Assembly (NCBI RefSeq): GCF_041088075.1
Contig: NZ_JBGCVY010000069.1
Span: 39,429 to 103,428, forward strand
Source: Mucilaginibacter_A sp041088075
GTDB taxonomy: Bacteria; Bacteroidota; Bacteroidia; Sphingobacteriales; Sphingobacteriaceae
Length of the DNA: 64,000 bases
Direction of reading: 5' to 3'
The notes beneath the pieces are model-generated. The model was not told where the DNA came from, did no database searches, and saw only the letters and a program-made list of their open reading frames with translations. Below, piece after piece: positions 52,777-61,373 of the stretch. Numbering within the stretch: position 1 is the stretch's first letter; every line of letters starts with the position of its first letter. The position numbers and the translations under genes were made by a program.

Positions 52777-52784
52777 TACTTTTG
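52777..52784 (+). promoter_or_regulatory. TAnnTTTG -7 box before the DUF47 gene
   Basis: TACTTTTG, 16 bases before the ATG and just past the kinase stop; the -33 region is weak. Confidence 0.4.
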
Positions 52785-52800
52785 CCTGTAATTAAAAAGC

Positions 52801-53451
52801 ATGTCGTTAAATAGCATTTTCCAATATTTTGTACCTAAGGACAAAAAGATATTTTTTCCTTTGTTTGAGCAAGCCGCAGCAAATGTTGTTGAAATGGCCG
52901 TAATTATGGTGGAAGCTGTAAATGCTCCGGATGCCGGGCGACGCGAAACCTTATATCAGCAAATTGATAAAATGGAAAATGTGGGCGATGACATTACCCA
53001 CCAAATTTATTTAGAACTCGGCAAAAATTTTATTACGCCTTTTGACCGTGAAGATATCCACTCTTTGGCTACCGCAATTGATGATGTGGCCGATTTGATC
53101 CAGGGTTCGGCCAACCGGATGAGTTTGTACCAGATTACGGAGATGACCGAGCCGATCCAGAAATTGTCCGAGTTGATTTTGCAAGCCAGTTACGATTTGC
53201 AAAAAGCAGTTGCCGAACTGAAAGATTTAAAGAACGTAAGAAGTATTGCCGAATCTTGTATCCGCATCAACAGTATTGAAAACCAGGCTGATTATGTTTT
53301 TGACCGTGCCGTTGCCGATTTGTTTTTGTATGAAAAAGATGCCATTAAGTTGATTAAATACAAAGAAATTCTGGCTGCGCTGGAAACCGCGACAGACCGT
53401 TGCGAAGATGCGGCCAACGTGATGGAATCAATCATCGTAAAAAACGCTTAA
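52801..53451 (+). CDS. DUF47 (PhoU-like) phosphate transport regulator
   Basis: 216 aa helical protein of the DUF47/PhoU-like family, normally paired with PiT transporters. FFPLFEQAAANVVEMAVIMV, IDKMENVGDDITHQIY, FITPFDREDIHSLATAIDDVADLI and IENQADYVFDRAVADLF are family segments with metal-binding Glu/Asp. It starts a two-gene unit, 3 bases before pit. Confidence 0.9.
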   Translation: MSLNSIFQYFVPKDKKIFFPLFEQAAANVVEMAVIMVEAVNAPDAGRRETLYQQIDKMENVGDDITHQIYLELGKNFITPFDREDIHSLATAIDDVADLIQGSANRMSLYQITEMTEPIQKLSELILQASYDLQKAVAELKDLKNVRSIAESCIRINSIENQADYVFDRAVADLFLYEKDAIKLIKYKEILAALETATDRCEDAANVMESIIVKNA

Positions 53452-53454
53452 CTG

Positions 53455-54465
53455 ATGGTATCTGTCCTACTGGTTGTCGTTGTTGTTTTAGCCCTTATTT
53501 TCGATTTTATCAATGGTTTTCACGATGCGGCAAACTCTATCGCCACCATCGTTTCCACTAAAGTTTTAACGCCTTTTCAGGCTGTTTTATGGGCGGCTTC
53601 TTTTAATTTTATTGCTTATTTTGCCATACCCGACCATAAAGTGGCCAATACCATCGCCAAAACCGTTTTCGAAAACTTTATAACGATGCATGTAGTTTTG
53701 GCCGGGTTGATTGCCGCTATTTCCTGGAATTTGGTTACCTGGTGGTTTGGTATTCCTTCCAGTTCATCGCATACTTTGATCGGTGGTTTTGCCGGTGCCG
53801 GGATGGCAAATGCTGCTTTTATGGGTGTAAATCCTTTCCACGCAATTAATTCAGACCCGATCATCAAAATCGTGCTTTTCATTTTTCTGGCACCAATCAT
53901 TGGGATGATCTTTGGGATGGCCATTAATATCCTGATCATGCATATCTGTAAAAATGCGCGCCCTGCTGTGGCCGAAGTCTGGTTCAAACGCCTGCAATTG
54001 GTTTCATCCGGCGCATTAAGCTTTGCACATGGCGGCAATGATGCGCAAAAAGTAATGGGGATTATTTACGTGGCACTGGTTGCCTCAAAAGTAATTGCCA
54101 ACGATGCCAAAATGCCTGAATGGATCCCTTTTGCCTGTTATTCGGCTATTGCAGCCGGAACGATGTCTGGCGGTTGGAAAATCGTTAAAACCATGGGCAC
54201 CAAAATTACCAAAGTAACACCGCTGGAAGGCGTAAGCGCCGAAACTGCCGGTGCCATCACTTTGTTTGTTACCGAGCATTTTGGCATCCCGGTTTCTACC
54301 ACGCACACCATTACGGGTTCTATTATCGGGGTTGGCTTAACCAAACGCGTTTCTGCAGTTCGTTGGGGCGTAACCATCAATTTGATTTGGGCCTGGGTTT
54401 TAACCATTCCGGTTTCTGCACTCGTTGCGGCTTTGGTTTTTTCGATTATCAAACTATTCCCTTAA
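53455..54465 (+). CDS. pit: PiT-family inorganic phosphate transporter
   Basis: 336 aa, about ten membrane helices. The duplicated PiT signature is present twice: FDFINGFHDAANSIATIVST near the N-terminus and LSFAHGGNDAQKVMGII in the second half, with GIPSSSSHTLIGG and GIPVSTTHTITG as the inner pair. It imports phosphate, probably as a metal-phosphate complex, driven by the proton gradient. Regulated by DUF47 next door (inference). Confidence 0.93.
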   Translation: MVSVLLVVVVVLALIFDFINGFHDAANSIATIVSTKVLTPFQAVLWAASFNFIAYFAIPDHKVANTIAKTVFENFITMHVVLAGLIAAISWNLVTWWFGIPSSSSHTLIGGFAGAGMANAAFMGVNPFHAINSDPIIKIVLFIFLAPIIGMIFGMAINILIMHICKNARPAVAEVWFKRLQLVSSGALSFAHGGNDAQKVMGIIYVALVASKVIANDAKMPEWIPFACYSAIAAGTMSGGWKIVKTMGTKITKVTPLEGVSAETAGAITLFVTEHFGIPVSTTHTITGSIIGVGLTKRVSAVRWGVTINLIWAWVLTIPVSALVAALVFSIIKLFP

Positions 54466-54583
54466 GCTTTCGTCCTAAACAAGTTCAATTGCAACATTCA
54501 TGCGGACTTAGAACTTTAAATCGTTCAGCTACGTTAACGTCTTTAATTTTGCGTTGGCTATTATTTAGGTTGATCTAATTTTT

Positions 54584-55339
54584 ATGAAAAAGCATACCAT
54601 TTTACTCAGTACTGTTTTTACCATGCTTTTTTTGGCCGGAAACATCAAGCAGGCGCAAAGCCAGTTGCTGGATAAGCTGTTGAAAAAAACCACAACTTCC
54701 GGCACCAGTAATAAACCTTCTGATCAGGAAATTTCCGGAGGCATAAAAGAAGCATTGCAACAAGGCATTATCAAAAGCAGCGACCAGCTTTCCGCTGTCA
54801 ACGGTTTTTTCAATAATGCGGCCGTAAAGATTCTATTTCCGCCGCAGGCACAAAAAGCAGAAAATACTTTGAGGAAATTAGGATTGAACAAGTTGTGCGA
54901 TAACGTAATCCTTTCGTTAAACCGCGCGGCAGAAGATGCGGCCAAACAAGCCAAACCAGTTTTCATTTCCGCCTTAAAACAAATGAGTGTGAAAGATGCC
55001 ACCAGCATTTTGCTTGGCCCGAGCGATGCCGCCACGCAATATTTTAAACGGACAACTACGGATTCGCTGGCTGCAAAATTTCGCCCGGTCGTTCATCAAA
55101 GTTTGGATAAAGTTGGCGCTACACAATATTACAGCCAGGCTGCTACGGCTTACAACAAGGTTCCGTTTACTTCCGGTAAAGTTGATCCAGATATCGAAAA
55201 TTACGTAACGCAAAAAGCCATCAGCGGTTTATTTACAGAGATTGCCCGGCAGGAACTGCAAATCAGGCAAAATTTGTCTGCACGGCCAACGGCTTTGCTG
55301 CAAAAGGTTTTTGGTTACGCTGCTCAGGCAAAAAAGTAG
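54584..55339 (+). CDS. DUF4197 secreted protein
   Basis: 251 aa. Signal peptide MKKHTILLSTVFTMLFLAG; mature helical domain with ISGGIKEALQQGI, SAVNGFFNNAAVKILFPPQ, MSVKDATSILLGPSDAATQYF and YVTQKAISGLFTEIARQE, the DUF4197 family. Role unknown. Part of GIKEAL is encoded by a half dispersed element (54741-54755), although that motif is also natural for the family. A TAATTTTG box lies at 54544-54551. Confidence 0.88.
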   Translation: MKKHTILLSTVFTMLFLAGNIKQAQSQLLDKLLKKTTTSGTSNKPSDQEISGGIKEALQQGIIKSSDQLSAVNGFFNNAAVKILFPPQAQKAENTLRKLGLNKLCDNVILSLNRAAEDAAKQAKPVFISALKQMSVKDATSILLGPSDAATQYFKRTTTDSLAAKFRPVVHQSLDKVGATQYYSQAATAYNKVPFTSGKVDPDIENYVTQKAISGLFTEIARQELQIRQNLSARPTALLQKVFGYAAQAKK

Positions 55340-55341
55340 TT

Positions 55342-55445
55342 CAATTTTAGGTTGATAAAAGAAGTATTTCCTCCCTCTCCTTTGGGAGAGGGTCGGGGTG
55401 AGGTTATGCTTCTTTTATGCCTGTTATTTTTGTGTGGCTGCCCAA
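55342..55445. repeat. Left copy of the duplicated 3' end and repeat block flanking the Abi gene
   Basis: Reverse element 55342-55367, then a C-rich stem-loop (CCCTCTCC 55373-55380, GGAGAGGG 55385-55392), then a forward element. The block from 55406 to 55445 matches 56507-56546 at 39 of 40 positions and includes the stop and the last six codons of the Abi gene. Confidence 0.85.
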
Positions 55446-56362
55446 AGGGGTTCATCGTGCCAATTATTTACAAAGCCTAATTTATAAATAGGTATTGAAG
55501 GGTTGCTTTTAAACAGTTCTAATATTTTGCTTTTGATATGATGATTGGGTGAAATATGGTTGCATAGATAAACCATACAAGAGATAATTAGAAATGGTTT
55601 TTTAGTTTGAACAGGTAAAAGACGGTTATTAAACCACAAGCCAACTGGGTTATTGATACGTTCTATTGGCGTTTTAACCATGCTTCTGCTCCATAATCGG
55701 GAATGATGGGCAATAATGTTTCGAACATAAGTAATAGCTTCTAACCAACTTGATAGTTCTGTAGCTAAATTCAGACCCATTTCTTTTGCAATAATTGCTT
55801 TCTGCGGCAATTGATGCTTTAAGTTTTTGTACAATTTTGAAAGCGTACCCATTGAAGCTATTTCTAAAATTTTCCAAGCATCAGAATCTTGATTTGGATA
55901 ACGGCTGCGTTGATCTTTGATGAAAATTTCCTGACTTCTGCTAAATTCTTTTTGGAGTTCGTTTATGGTACTTTCATAAATAGAAGTAGTTGTATTGTTA
56001 AATGTAATTGTTCTGTTTTCAAACAAAGAAGCATCTAAGTACCATAACCCACCATAAGCAATAGATAAATGATAAATTAATTTAGTCCGCAATGCAACTT
56101 CTATTCGTTCTATGGCATCAAATAATATCAGGCGTAAATGGCGGTCAAAATTGTACCGGTCTATAATATCTTCAAAGTAAGTACGGGGTTTAAAAGTATG
56201 CAAAACAATATCTTCTTGCATGTCCCACCAATATCCCTTTAATCGGTAATAACTTATATTTTTTAAAAGATTTGCTGCTTGGGTTTCATCTTGAAATAGC
56301 ATTCCTCTCTGTTTAAGTAATGCTATTTGCTCTTCAACAATATAAGAGGGCTTGTTTGCCAT
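55424..56362 (-). CDS. Abi-family (AbiD/AbiF-like, Abi_2) abortive-infection protein
   Basis: 312 aa. The Abi_2 domain is recognised by the start PSYIVEEQIALLKQRGM, NLLKNISYYRLKGYWW, FDRHLRLILFDAIERIEVALRTKLIYHLS and the catalytic-type RNIIAHHSRLWSR (R-x4-6-H-like, HEPN motif). These proteins are HEPN ribonuclease-like and protect against phage by halting infected cells. The DNA is more AT-rich than its neighbours. Its last residues, WAATQK, are identical to those of the next gene and come from a duplicated DNA block, so the gene was probably inserted there. Confidence 0.88.
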   Translation of the reverse strand: MANKPSYIVEEQIALLKQRGMLFQDETQAANLLKNISYYRLKGYWWDMQEDIVLHTFKPRTYFEDIIDRYNFDRHLRLILFDAIERIEVALRTKLIYHLSIAYGGLWYLDASLFENRTITFNNTTTSIYESTINELQKEFSRSQEIFIKDQRSRYPNQDSDAWKILEIASMGTLSKLYKNLKHQLPQKAIIAKEMGLNLATELSSWLEAITYVRNIIAHHSRLWSRSMVKTPIERINNPVGLWFNNRLLPVQTKKPFLIISCMVYLCNHISPNHHIKSKILELFKSNPSIPIYKLGFVNNWHDEPLWAATQK

Positions 56363-56465
56363 TGCTATAAAAAAAATGACCCGCTTGCAGTTCTTATGGT
56401 ATGCAAAGCGGGTGCTGTTATTACAAAAGTAACTATTTTTTCTAATTTTAAATCTTATTTAAAAG

Positions 56466-56546
56466 TATTTTTAGGTTGATAAAAGAAGCATCGGCCTAAA
56501 AAACGGATGCTTCTTTTATGCCTGTTATTTTTGTGTGGCGGCCCAA
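56466..56546. repeat. Right copy of the duplicated 3' end and repeat block
   Basis: Reverse element 56466-56491 matching 55342-55367, a 15-base spacer, and the forward block 56507-56546 matching 55406-55445. It encodes WAATQK and the stop of the DUF885 gene. Reverse then forward copies form a hairpin likely to end DUF885 transcription. Confidence 0.85.
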
Positions 56547-58306
56547 CTGTCCATTTTCTTTTCCAAAACAGCTAAAGGCATCGAACCGTCTTTTAAAATC
56601 TGATCATGGAATTCGGCCAGGTTAAATTTGCTGCCCAATTGCTTTTCATAACGCGTGCGCAATTCGCGGATTTTTAATGCACCAATTTTATAACCTAAAG
56701 CCTGACCGGGAATTGCCATATAACGTTCAATTTCAGCAGTTGCACCTTGCTCGCTGATGGCTTCATTGTCCATCATATATTTGATGGCTTGCTCGCGCGT
56801 CATTCCTTTGGTGTGGATGGCGACATCAACCACTAAACGGATGGCGCGGTGGATTTCATCACCCAAAGCGCCCATGTATTGGTAAGGATCGGTGTAAAGC
56901 CCCAGCTCTTTGCCCAATGATTCGCAATACAAAGCCCAGCCTTCCATATAAGCATTATCGCCACCAAAACGACGGAATTTAGGCAGTGAAGTATTTTCCT
57001 GCGTTAACGAAATTTGATAATGATGGCCGGGAATAGCTTCGTGCAAAAACAAAGATTCCATGCCCGAAGTGGTGTTAAATTTGGTCGCATCTAAAATTGG
57101 CACATAAAAAATACCCGGACGGGTTCCATCTGCCGAACCCTGATTGTATTCTGCACTGGCAGAAGCAGCACGAAAAGCTTCCGTTTGCCGGATTTCAAAA
57201 GGTGTTTTTGGCACATGGTTAAACATCTTTTTCAGGTTCGGCTCCACACGTTTATGGATGTTTTCGAAAGCAGCCAAAACCTGTTGCGGCGTTTTGTATG
57301 GCATAAACTTCGGGTCGTTTTTCATGTACTCAAAAAACGCTTTCAAGTCCCCTTTAAAGCCAACGCTGTTTTTGATGCTGTCCATTTTATTACGGATTCG
57401 GGCAACTTCCTTTAAACCCAACTGGTAAATTTCCTCCGGCGTTTTGTTGGTCGTGGTTTGTTGTTTCACCAAATACTTATACATTGCAGCGCCGCCAGGC
57501 ATGGCCGAATAACCGGAACTTGTTCGCGCATGAGGTAAATATTGGTTTTGCAGATAATCGCCCAATTTTTTATAAGTTGGCACCACGACTTGCATGATTG
57601 ATTTCTGGTATACTTCTTTTAACGTCCTTTTATCAGCATCCGAAAAAGACTTCGGGAAGTTGTTGATCGGGCCGTAAAACAAGCTTTTGGTTGGATCGGT
57701 AACTTCCATCGCACGCATTTGCGGGATCATTTTTAAAACCAAAGCTTTCGGCAAAACCAATCCGCTTTTTACACCTTTTTGAAAGTTTTGGATGGCTGTG
57801 TTGCTCCACACCGAAAAAGCCTGCAAGCGTTTCAGCCAGTTTTGATAATCCTGCACGGTTTTAAAAGGCTGCGCGCCGGTACCAGAACCAAACTGCCCTA
57901 TCGTGATTGGCAGGGCATAGAACTGGTTGAAAGGCAAATACTCAAAATGATAATTAAATCCTTCTAATGCAATTTGCATTTCATAAGTAAAAATATCGTA
58001 CGAAAGCTGGTCTTCTGCATCCAAATCTTCGCGCTTAAAAGTTTTTATTTTTTTTAGGTTATCAGCATAAAACGATTTTGCTTTGGTAAGAAAAGCAGCA
58101 GAACCGTCGTCCTGCAATTGGTCGTTGTAACGGTTATCGCCGATGGAAGTAGCTTCCAACGGATACAATTTCAGCCTGTTTTCGTAATACTGATCAAAAA
58201 AAGCAGCTAACGCTTTGTTTTTTCCTGCGGAGGATGACCCGGTTTTATTTTGGCAGCTTGTTACCAGCAAAGCCACAACGGCAAATAGCAATCCGATTTT
58301 TTTCAT
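56525..58306 (-). CDS. DUF885 lipoprotein (M32-like putative metallopeptidase)
   Basis: 593 aa. Signal peptide with lipobox ending in Cys (LLVTSC). DUF885 proteins contain an HExxH-like zinc site, here SLFLHEAIPGHHYQI, with a downstream YMEGWALYCESLG Glu; SEQGATAEIERYMAIPGQALGYK is another strong family block. A peptidase-type function at the cell surface is likely. It was probably followed directly by the repeat block before the Abi gene arrived. Confidence 0.9.
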   Translation of the reverse strand: MKKIGLLFAVVALLVTSCQNKTGSSSAGKNKALAAFFDQYYENRLKLYPLEATSIGDNRYNDQLQDDGSAAFLTKAKSFYADNLKKIKTFKREDLDAEDQLSYDIFTYEMQIALEGFNYHFEYLPFNQFYALPITIGQFGSGTGAQPFKTVQDYQNWLKRLQAFSVWSNTAIQNFQKGVKSGLVLPKALVLKMIPQMRAMEVTDPTKSLFYGPINNFPKSFSDADKRTLKEVYQKSIMQVVVPTYKKLGDYLQNQYLPHARTSSGYSAMPGGAAMYKYLVKQQTTTNKTPEEIYQLGLKEVARIRNKMDSIKNSVGFKGDLKAFFEYMKNDPKFMPYKTPQQVLAAFENIHKRVEPNLKKMFNHVPKTPFEIRQTEAFRAASASAEYNQGSADGTRPGIFYVPILDATKFNTTSGMESLFLHEAIPGHHYQISLTQENTSLPKFRRFGGDNAYMEGWALYCESLGKELGLYTDPYQYMGALGDEIHRAIRLVVDVAIHTKGMTREQAIKYMMDNEAISEQGATAEIERYMAIPGQALGYKIGALKIRELRTRYEKQLGSKFNLAEFHDQILKDGSMPLAVLEKKMDSWAATQK

Positions 58307-58351
58307 GCTATAAATTTAGTTTTTAGGCGGAGAAATAAAAGTCTTGCGCAT

Positions 58352-58386
58352 AAAAAAATCCCGCCGATTTAAATCAGCGGGATTTT
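58352..58386 (-). terminator. Terminator of pdhC
   Basis: AAAATCCCGCCGATTT and AAATCAGCGGGATTTT (58355-58370, 58371-58386), one mismatch, T-rich on the minus strand. Confidence 0.85.
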
Positions 58387-58405
58387 AAGTAGATAAAAAC
58401 AGCAT
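58381..58405 (-). repeat. Dispersed element next to the pdhC terminator
   Basis: GATTTTAAGTAGA then TAAAAACAGCAT; an intermediate between the two arm types. Confidence 0.55.
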
Positions 58406-58409
58406 CAGT

Positions 58410-60098
58410 CTAAATTAACAACCTTACCGGTTCTTCCAATAATGATTGTACAGTTTTCAGAAAAGCCGCAGCCGTAGCGCCGTCAACCACGCGATGATCG
58501 GCACTCAAGGTAACTTTCATCACATTGCCCGGCACAACGGCACCATTTTTAACTACCGGCACTTGTTGAATGCCGCTAACGGCAAGGATACAAGCATTAG
58601 GTATATTTATAATAGCTGTAAATTCGTCAACACCAAACATTCCTAGATTTGATATAGTGAAAGTTGAACCTTCCATATCAACAGGCTGTAATTTTTTAGT
58701 TTTGGCTTTTTGAGCGAAATCTTTTACTTCTGCAGATATACGGCTTAAAGATTTTCCATCTGCAAAACGTACAACCGGGACTAATAAACCTTCGTCAACA
58801 GCAACAGCAACACCAATATTTACATGTTCATTAAAGCGAATCTTATCACCTAAGAAAGAAGAATTAATTGCGGGGTGTTGCTTTAAAGCAGCCGCACATG
58901 CTTTTACTACAAAATCATTAAATGATATTTTGATTGTAGCTACTTCGTTCATTTTACCACGTGCTACAATTGCTTCATCCATATTTATTGCCATCGTCAC
59001 ATAAAAATGTGGTGCAGTAAATAAGCTTTCAGACAAACGTTTGGTTATTGCCTTGCGCATTTGGGTAACCGGCTTTTCGGTAAACTTCTCTACACCAATA
59101 TACTCGGGAATGATAATGGTATTTTGCGCTTTCGCCATGCCTTCCTTCGCAATCGCGCTGGTTGCAATTGCTTCCTGTGCTTCTTTTAAGGATGGTTGCC
59201 CGGCAGGTGTTGTTTTGGCTGAAGTTTCGGTTTTGGCAGCAGGCGTAAAGGCTTCCACGTCTTTTTTAACAATGCGCCCGCCTTCGGCACTTCCTTTAAC
59301 TTCTGTTAGGTTGATGCCTTTGTCCTGGGCAATTTTTCGTGCCAGCGGCGATGCTTTTACGCGGCTGTCGTTCGCAACAGCAGTTGTTTCTGCCGATGCT
59401 TCTTTTACCGGTGTATTTTCTGTTTCTTCAGTTTTGGTTTCTGCGGAAGGAGCTGATCCGCCGTCTTGCAGTAAAGGTGTAATATCTGTTCCTTCCTTAC
59501 CTACAATCGCAATAATGCCGTTTACCGGTGCAGCTTCGCCTTCTTTTACGCCGATGTAAAGCAAGGTTCCTTCTTCATAACCAACCACTTCCATGGTGGC
59601 TTTGTCGGTTGCCACATCAGCCAGCGAATCGTCTGCTTTTACTTTATCGCCAACTTTAAAATTCCATTTTTCAATGGTGCCTTCCGTCATGGTGTCGCTT
59701 AGTAACGGCATCCGAATAACAGTAGCCGGAATTCCGGATGTATCAACTTTTGCAGCAGGTGCAGCGGCAGGTTTTTCTTCTGTTTTTGACTGTTCGGTTT
59801 TGGTTTCCGTTTGAGGTGCCGGACTGCTTTCTGCACCTAACGCAGTTTTATAATCTTCGCCTTCTTTTCCAATTACGGCAATTACAGCATCAATTGCTAC
59901 TGCTTTACCTTCTTCTGCACCAATGTAAAGAATTGTACCGTCTTGGTAAGATTCAAGGTCCATTGTAGCTTTATCTGTCTCTACCTCAGCCAATAAATCA
60001 CCTGATTTTATTTTATCACCAACTTTTTTATGCCATTTGGCCAATACCCCTTCAGTCATGGTATCGCTCATTTTTGGCATTTTTACTACTTCGGCCAT
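58410..60098 (-). CDS. pdhC: Pyruvate dehydrogenase E2 (dihydrolipoamide acetyltransferase)
   Basis: 562 aa core enzyme of the pyruvate dehydrogenase complex. Two N-terminal lipoyl domains carry the lipoylated Lys in VETDKATMDLES and VATDKATMEVVG. A peripheral-subunit-binding domain (KASPLARKIAQDKGINL) and the acyltransferase domain with active-site SADHRVVDGATAA follow. Ala/Pro/Thr-rich linkers join the domains; one of them contains the repeat-encoded PVKEASAET. It lies 54 bases downstream of pdhA. Confidence 0.95.
   Translation of the reverse strand: MAEVVKMPKMSDTMTEGVLAKWHKKVGDKIKSGDLLAEVETDKATMDLESYQDGTILYIGAEEGKAVAIDAVIAVIGKEGEDYKTALGAESSPAPQTETKTEQSKTEEKPAAAPAAKVDTSGIPATVIRMPLLSDTMTEGTIEKWNFKVGDKVKADDSLADVATDKATMEVVGYEEGTLLYIGVKEGEAAPVNGIIAIVGKEGTDITPLLQDGGSAPSAETKTEETENTPVKEASAETTAVANDSRVKASPLARKIAQDKGINLTEVKGSAEGGRIVKKDVEAFTPAAKTETSAKTTPAGQPSLKEAQEAIATSAIAKEGMAKAQNTIIIPEYIGVEKFTEKPVTQMRKAITKRLSESLFTAPHFYVTMAINMDEAIVARGKMNEVATIKISFNDFVVKACAAALKQHPAINSSFLGDKIRFNEHVNIGVAVAVDEGLLVPVVRFADGKSLSRISAEVKDFAQKAKTKKLQPVDMEGSTFTISNLGMFGVDEFTAIINIPNACILAVSGIQQVPVVKNGAVVPGNVMKVTLSADHRVVDGATAAAFLKTVQSLLEEPVRLLI
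59396..59420 (+). repeat. In-frame dispersed element in the pdhC linker
   Basis: ATGCTTCTTTTA, CCGGTG, TATTTTC. Read on the minus strand it encodes TPVKEAS between the second lipoyl and the binding domain. Confidence 0.6.
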
Positions 60099-60129
60099 AT
60101 CTAATAATTGGAATTTTTTATGTTGATCA

Positions 60130-60156
60130 ATGCTTCTTTTATCGCCTAAAAATCAG
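60130..60156 (+). repeat. Dispersed element over the pdhA stop codon
   Basis: ATGCTTCTTTTA, TCGCC, TAAAAATCAG. The pdhA stop (TGA, minus strand) lies inside its outer arm, and the element fills most of the pdhA-pdhC spacer. Confidence 0.75.
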
Positions 60157-61148
60157 CTCATGATGTATGGATAATCTTTCTGCACATACACATCGGTATA
60201 TAATTCGGAAGCTTCTGGATACGGAGATTCTTCTGCAAATTTTACCGCTTCGTCCACCATGCCTTTTACTTTGGCATCCACGCTTTCGATCCAGGCTTCA
60301 TCGGCATAATTCTCTTTCAAAATAGCTTGTTTAACTACTTCAATCGGATCTTTTGCCTTATAGCTTTCAACCTCATCTTTGGTGCGGTATTTTTGCGGGT
60401 CAGACATCGAATGCCCTTTATAGCGGTAAGTACGCATTTCCAGGAAAGTTGGCCCTTCGCCTTTGCGTGCGCGTTCAATCGCTTCATCCATGGCATCATG
60501 CACCGCAACCGGGTCCATGCCATCAACCGGTGCAGAAGGCATATCGTAAGCCAAACCCATTTTATAAATATCTGTCATGTTGGTGGTGCGCGCTACCGAA
60601 GTTCCCATCGCGTAACCATTGTTTTCGCAGATAAAAACAACCGGCAGTTTCCACAACATCGCCATATTAAAGGTTTCGTTCAACGCGCCCTGACGGACTG
60701 CGCCATCGCCCATATAACAAAGGTTTACAAAATCTTCGCCTTTGTACTTACTTGCAAAAGCGATACCTGCGCCCAAGGGGATTTGTCCGCCTACAATCGC
60801 GTGGCCGCCATAGAAAAAGTTTGCTTTGTCAAAAAGGTGCATCGAGCCGCCTTTCCCTTTGGAGCAGCCGGTTGCTTTGCCATACAATTCGGCCATGATG
60901 GCGTTTGGAGAAGTGCCCAGTGCCAAAGCGTGTGCGTGATCGCGGTAAGTGGTGATCATACTGTCGCCTTTTTTAATAACAGACATGGCGCCGGCCAAAA
61001 CCGCTTCCTGCCCGATGTATAAATGACAAAACCCGCGGATTTTTTGTTGTCCGTACAACTGTCCTGTCTTCTCTTCAAACTTGCGCATCAATAACATGGA
61101 TTCGTACCACATTAAATACGTGTCTTTTGTAATAGCAACTGAGCTCAT
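60153..61148 (-). CDS. pdhA: Pyruvate dehydrogenase E1 component, alpha subunit
   Basis: 331 aa. Thiamine-diphosphate site GDGAVRQGALNETFNMAMLW...ENN is present, as are YGQQKIRGFCHLYIGQEA, TTYRDHAHALALG, and the phosphorylation-loop-like YRYKGHSMSDPQKYRTKDE. It heads an operon with pdhC; the beta subunit gene is far away at 36.8 kb on the opposite strand. Confidence 0.95.
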   Translation of the reverse strand: MSSVAITKDTYLMWYESMLLMRKFEEKTGQLYGQQKIRGFCHLYIGQEAVLAGAMSVIKKGDSMITTYRDHAHALALGTSPNAIMAELYGKATGCSKGKGGSMHLFDKANFFYGGHAIVGGQIPLGAGIAFASKYKGEDFVNLCYMGDGAVRQGALNETFNMAMLWKLPVVFICENNGYAMGTSVARTTNMTDIYKMGLAYDMPSAPVDGMDPVAVHDAMDEAIERARKGEGPTFLEMRTYRYKGHSMSDPQKYRTKDEVESYKAKDPIEVVKQAILKENYADEAWIESVDAKVKGMVDEAVKFAEESPYPEASELYTDVYVQKDYPYIMS

Positions 61149-61176
61149 GAACTATATATTCTTGTTTTAAGAACAG

Positions 61177-61184
61177 CAAATCTA
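61177..61184 (-). promoter_or_regulatory. TAnnTTTG -7 box of pdhA-pdhC
   Basis: TAGATTTG on the minus strand, 28 bases before the pdhA ATG. A weak TTTCG occurs 19-20 bases further upstream. Confidence 0.45.
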
Positions 61185-61373
61185 ATTATATCCTGATAAA
61201 AAAGCGAAACCTACAAGAGTTTGTTTACGTTATAATAAAATTAAACTATAGCGAAATTTTTATCACTTTCGTTTTTTTTTACGAAATAAAGCCTATAGAT
61301 TTGAAATCCTGATAATAGAATGTTTTCAGGCACGTTGAATAACTTATTGAATAGATCAACAAATTAGTTTTAG

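Noticed and set aside
55370..55403. C-rich stem-loop before the Abi gene's 3' end as a dedicated terminator
   Set aside because: No T tract follows on either strand; the G/C-rich CCTCTCC-GGAGAGGG word looks like generic repeat filler, so it is described only within the repeat block.
59041..59559. 172-aa open frame antisense to pdhC
   Set aside because: Low-complexity Ala/Ser/Val translation of the E2 linker in reverse; no family resemblance.
60327..61022. 231-aa open frame antisense to pdhA
   Set aside because: Covers conserved PdhA codons in reverse and is rich in Cys, His and Arg as mirror frames are.
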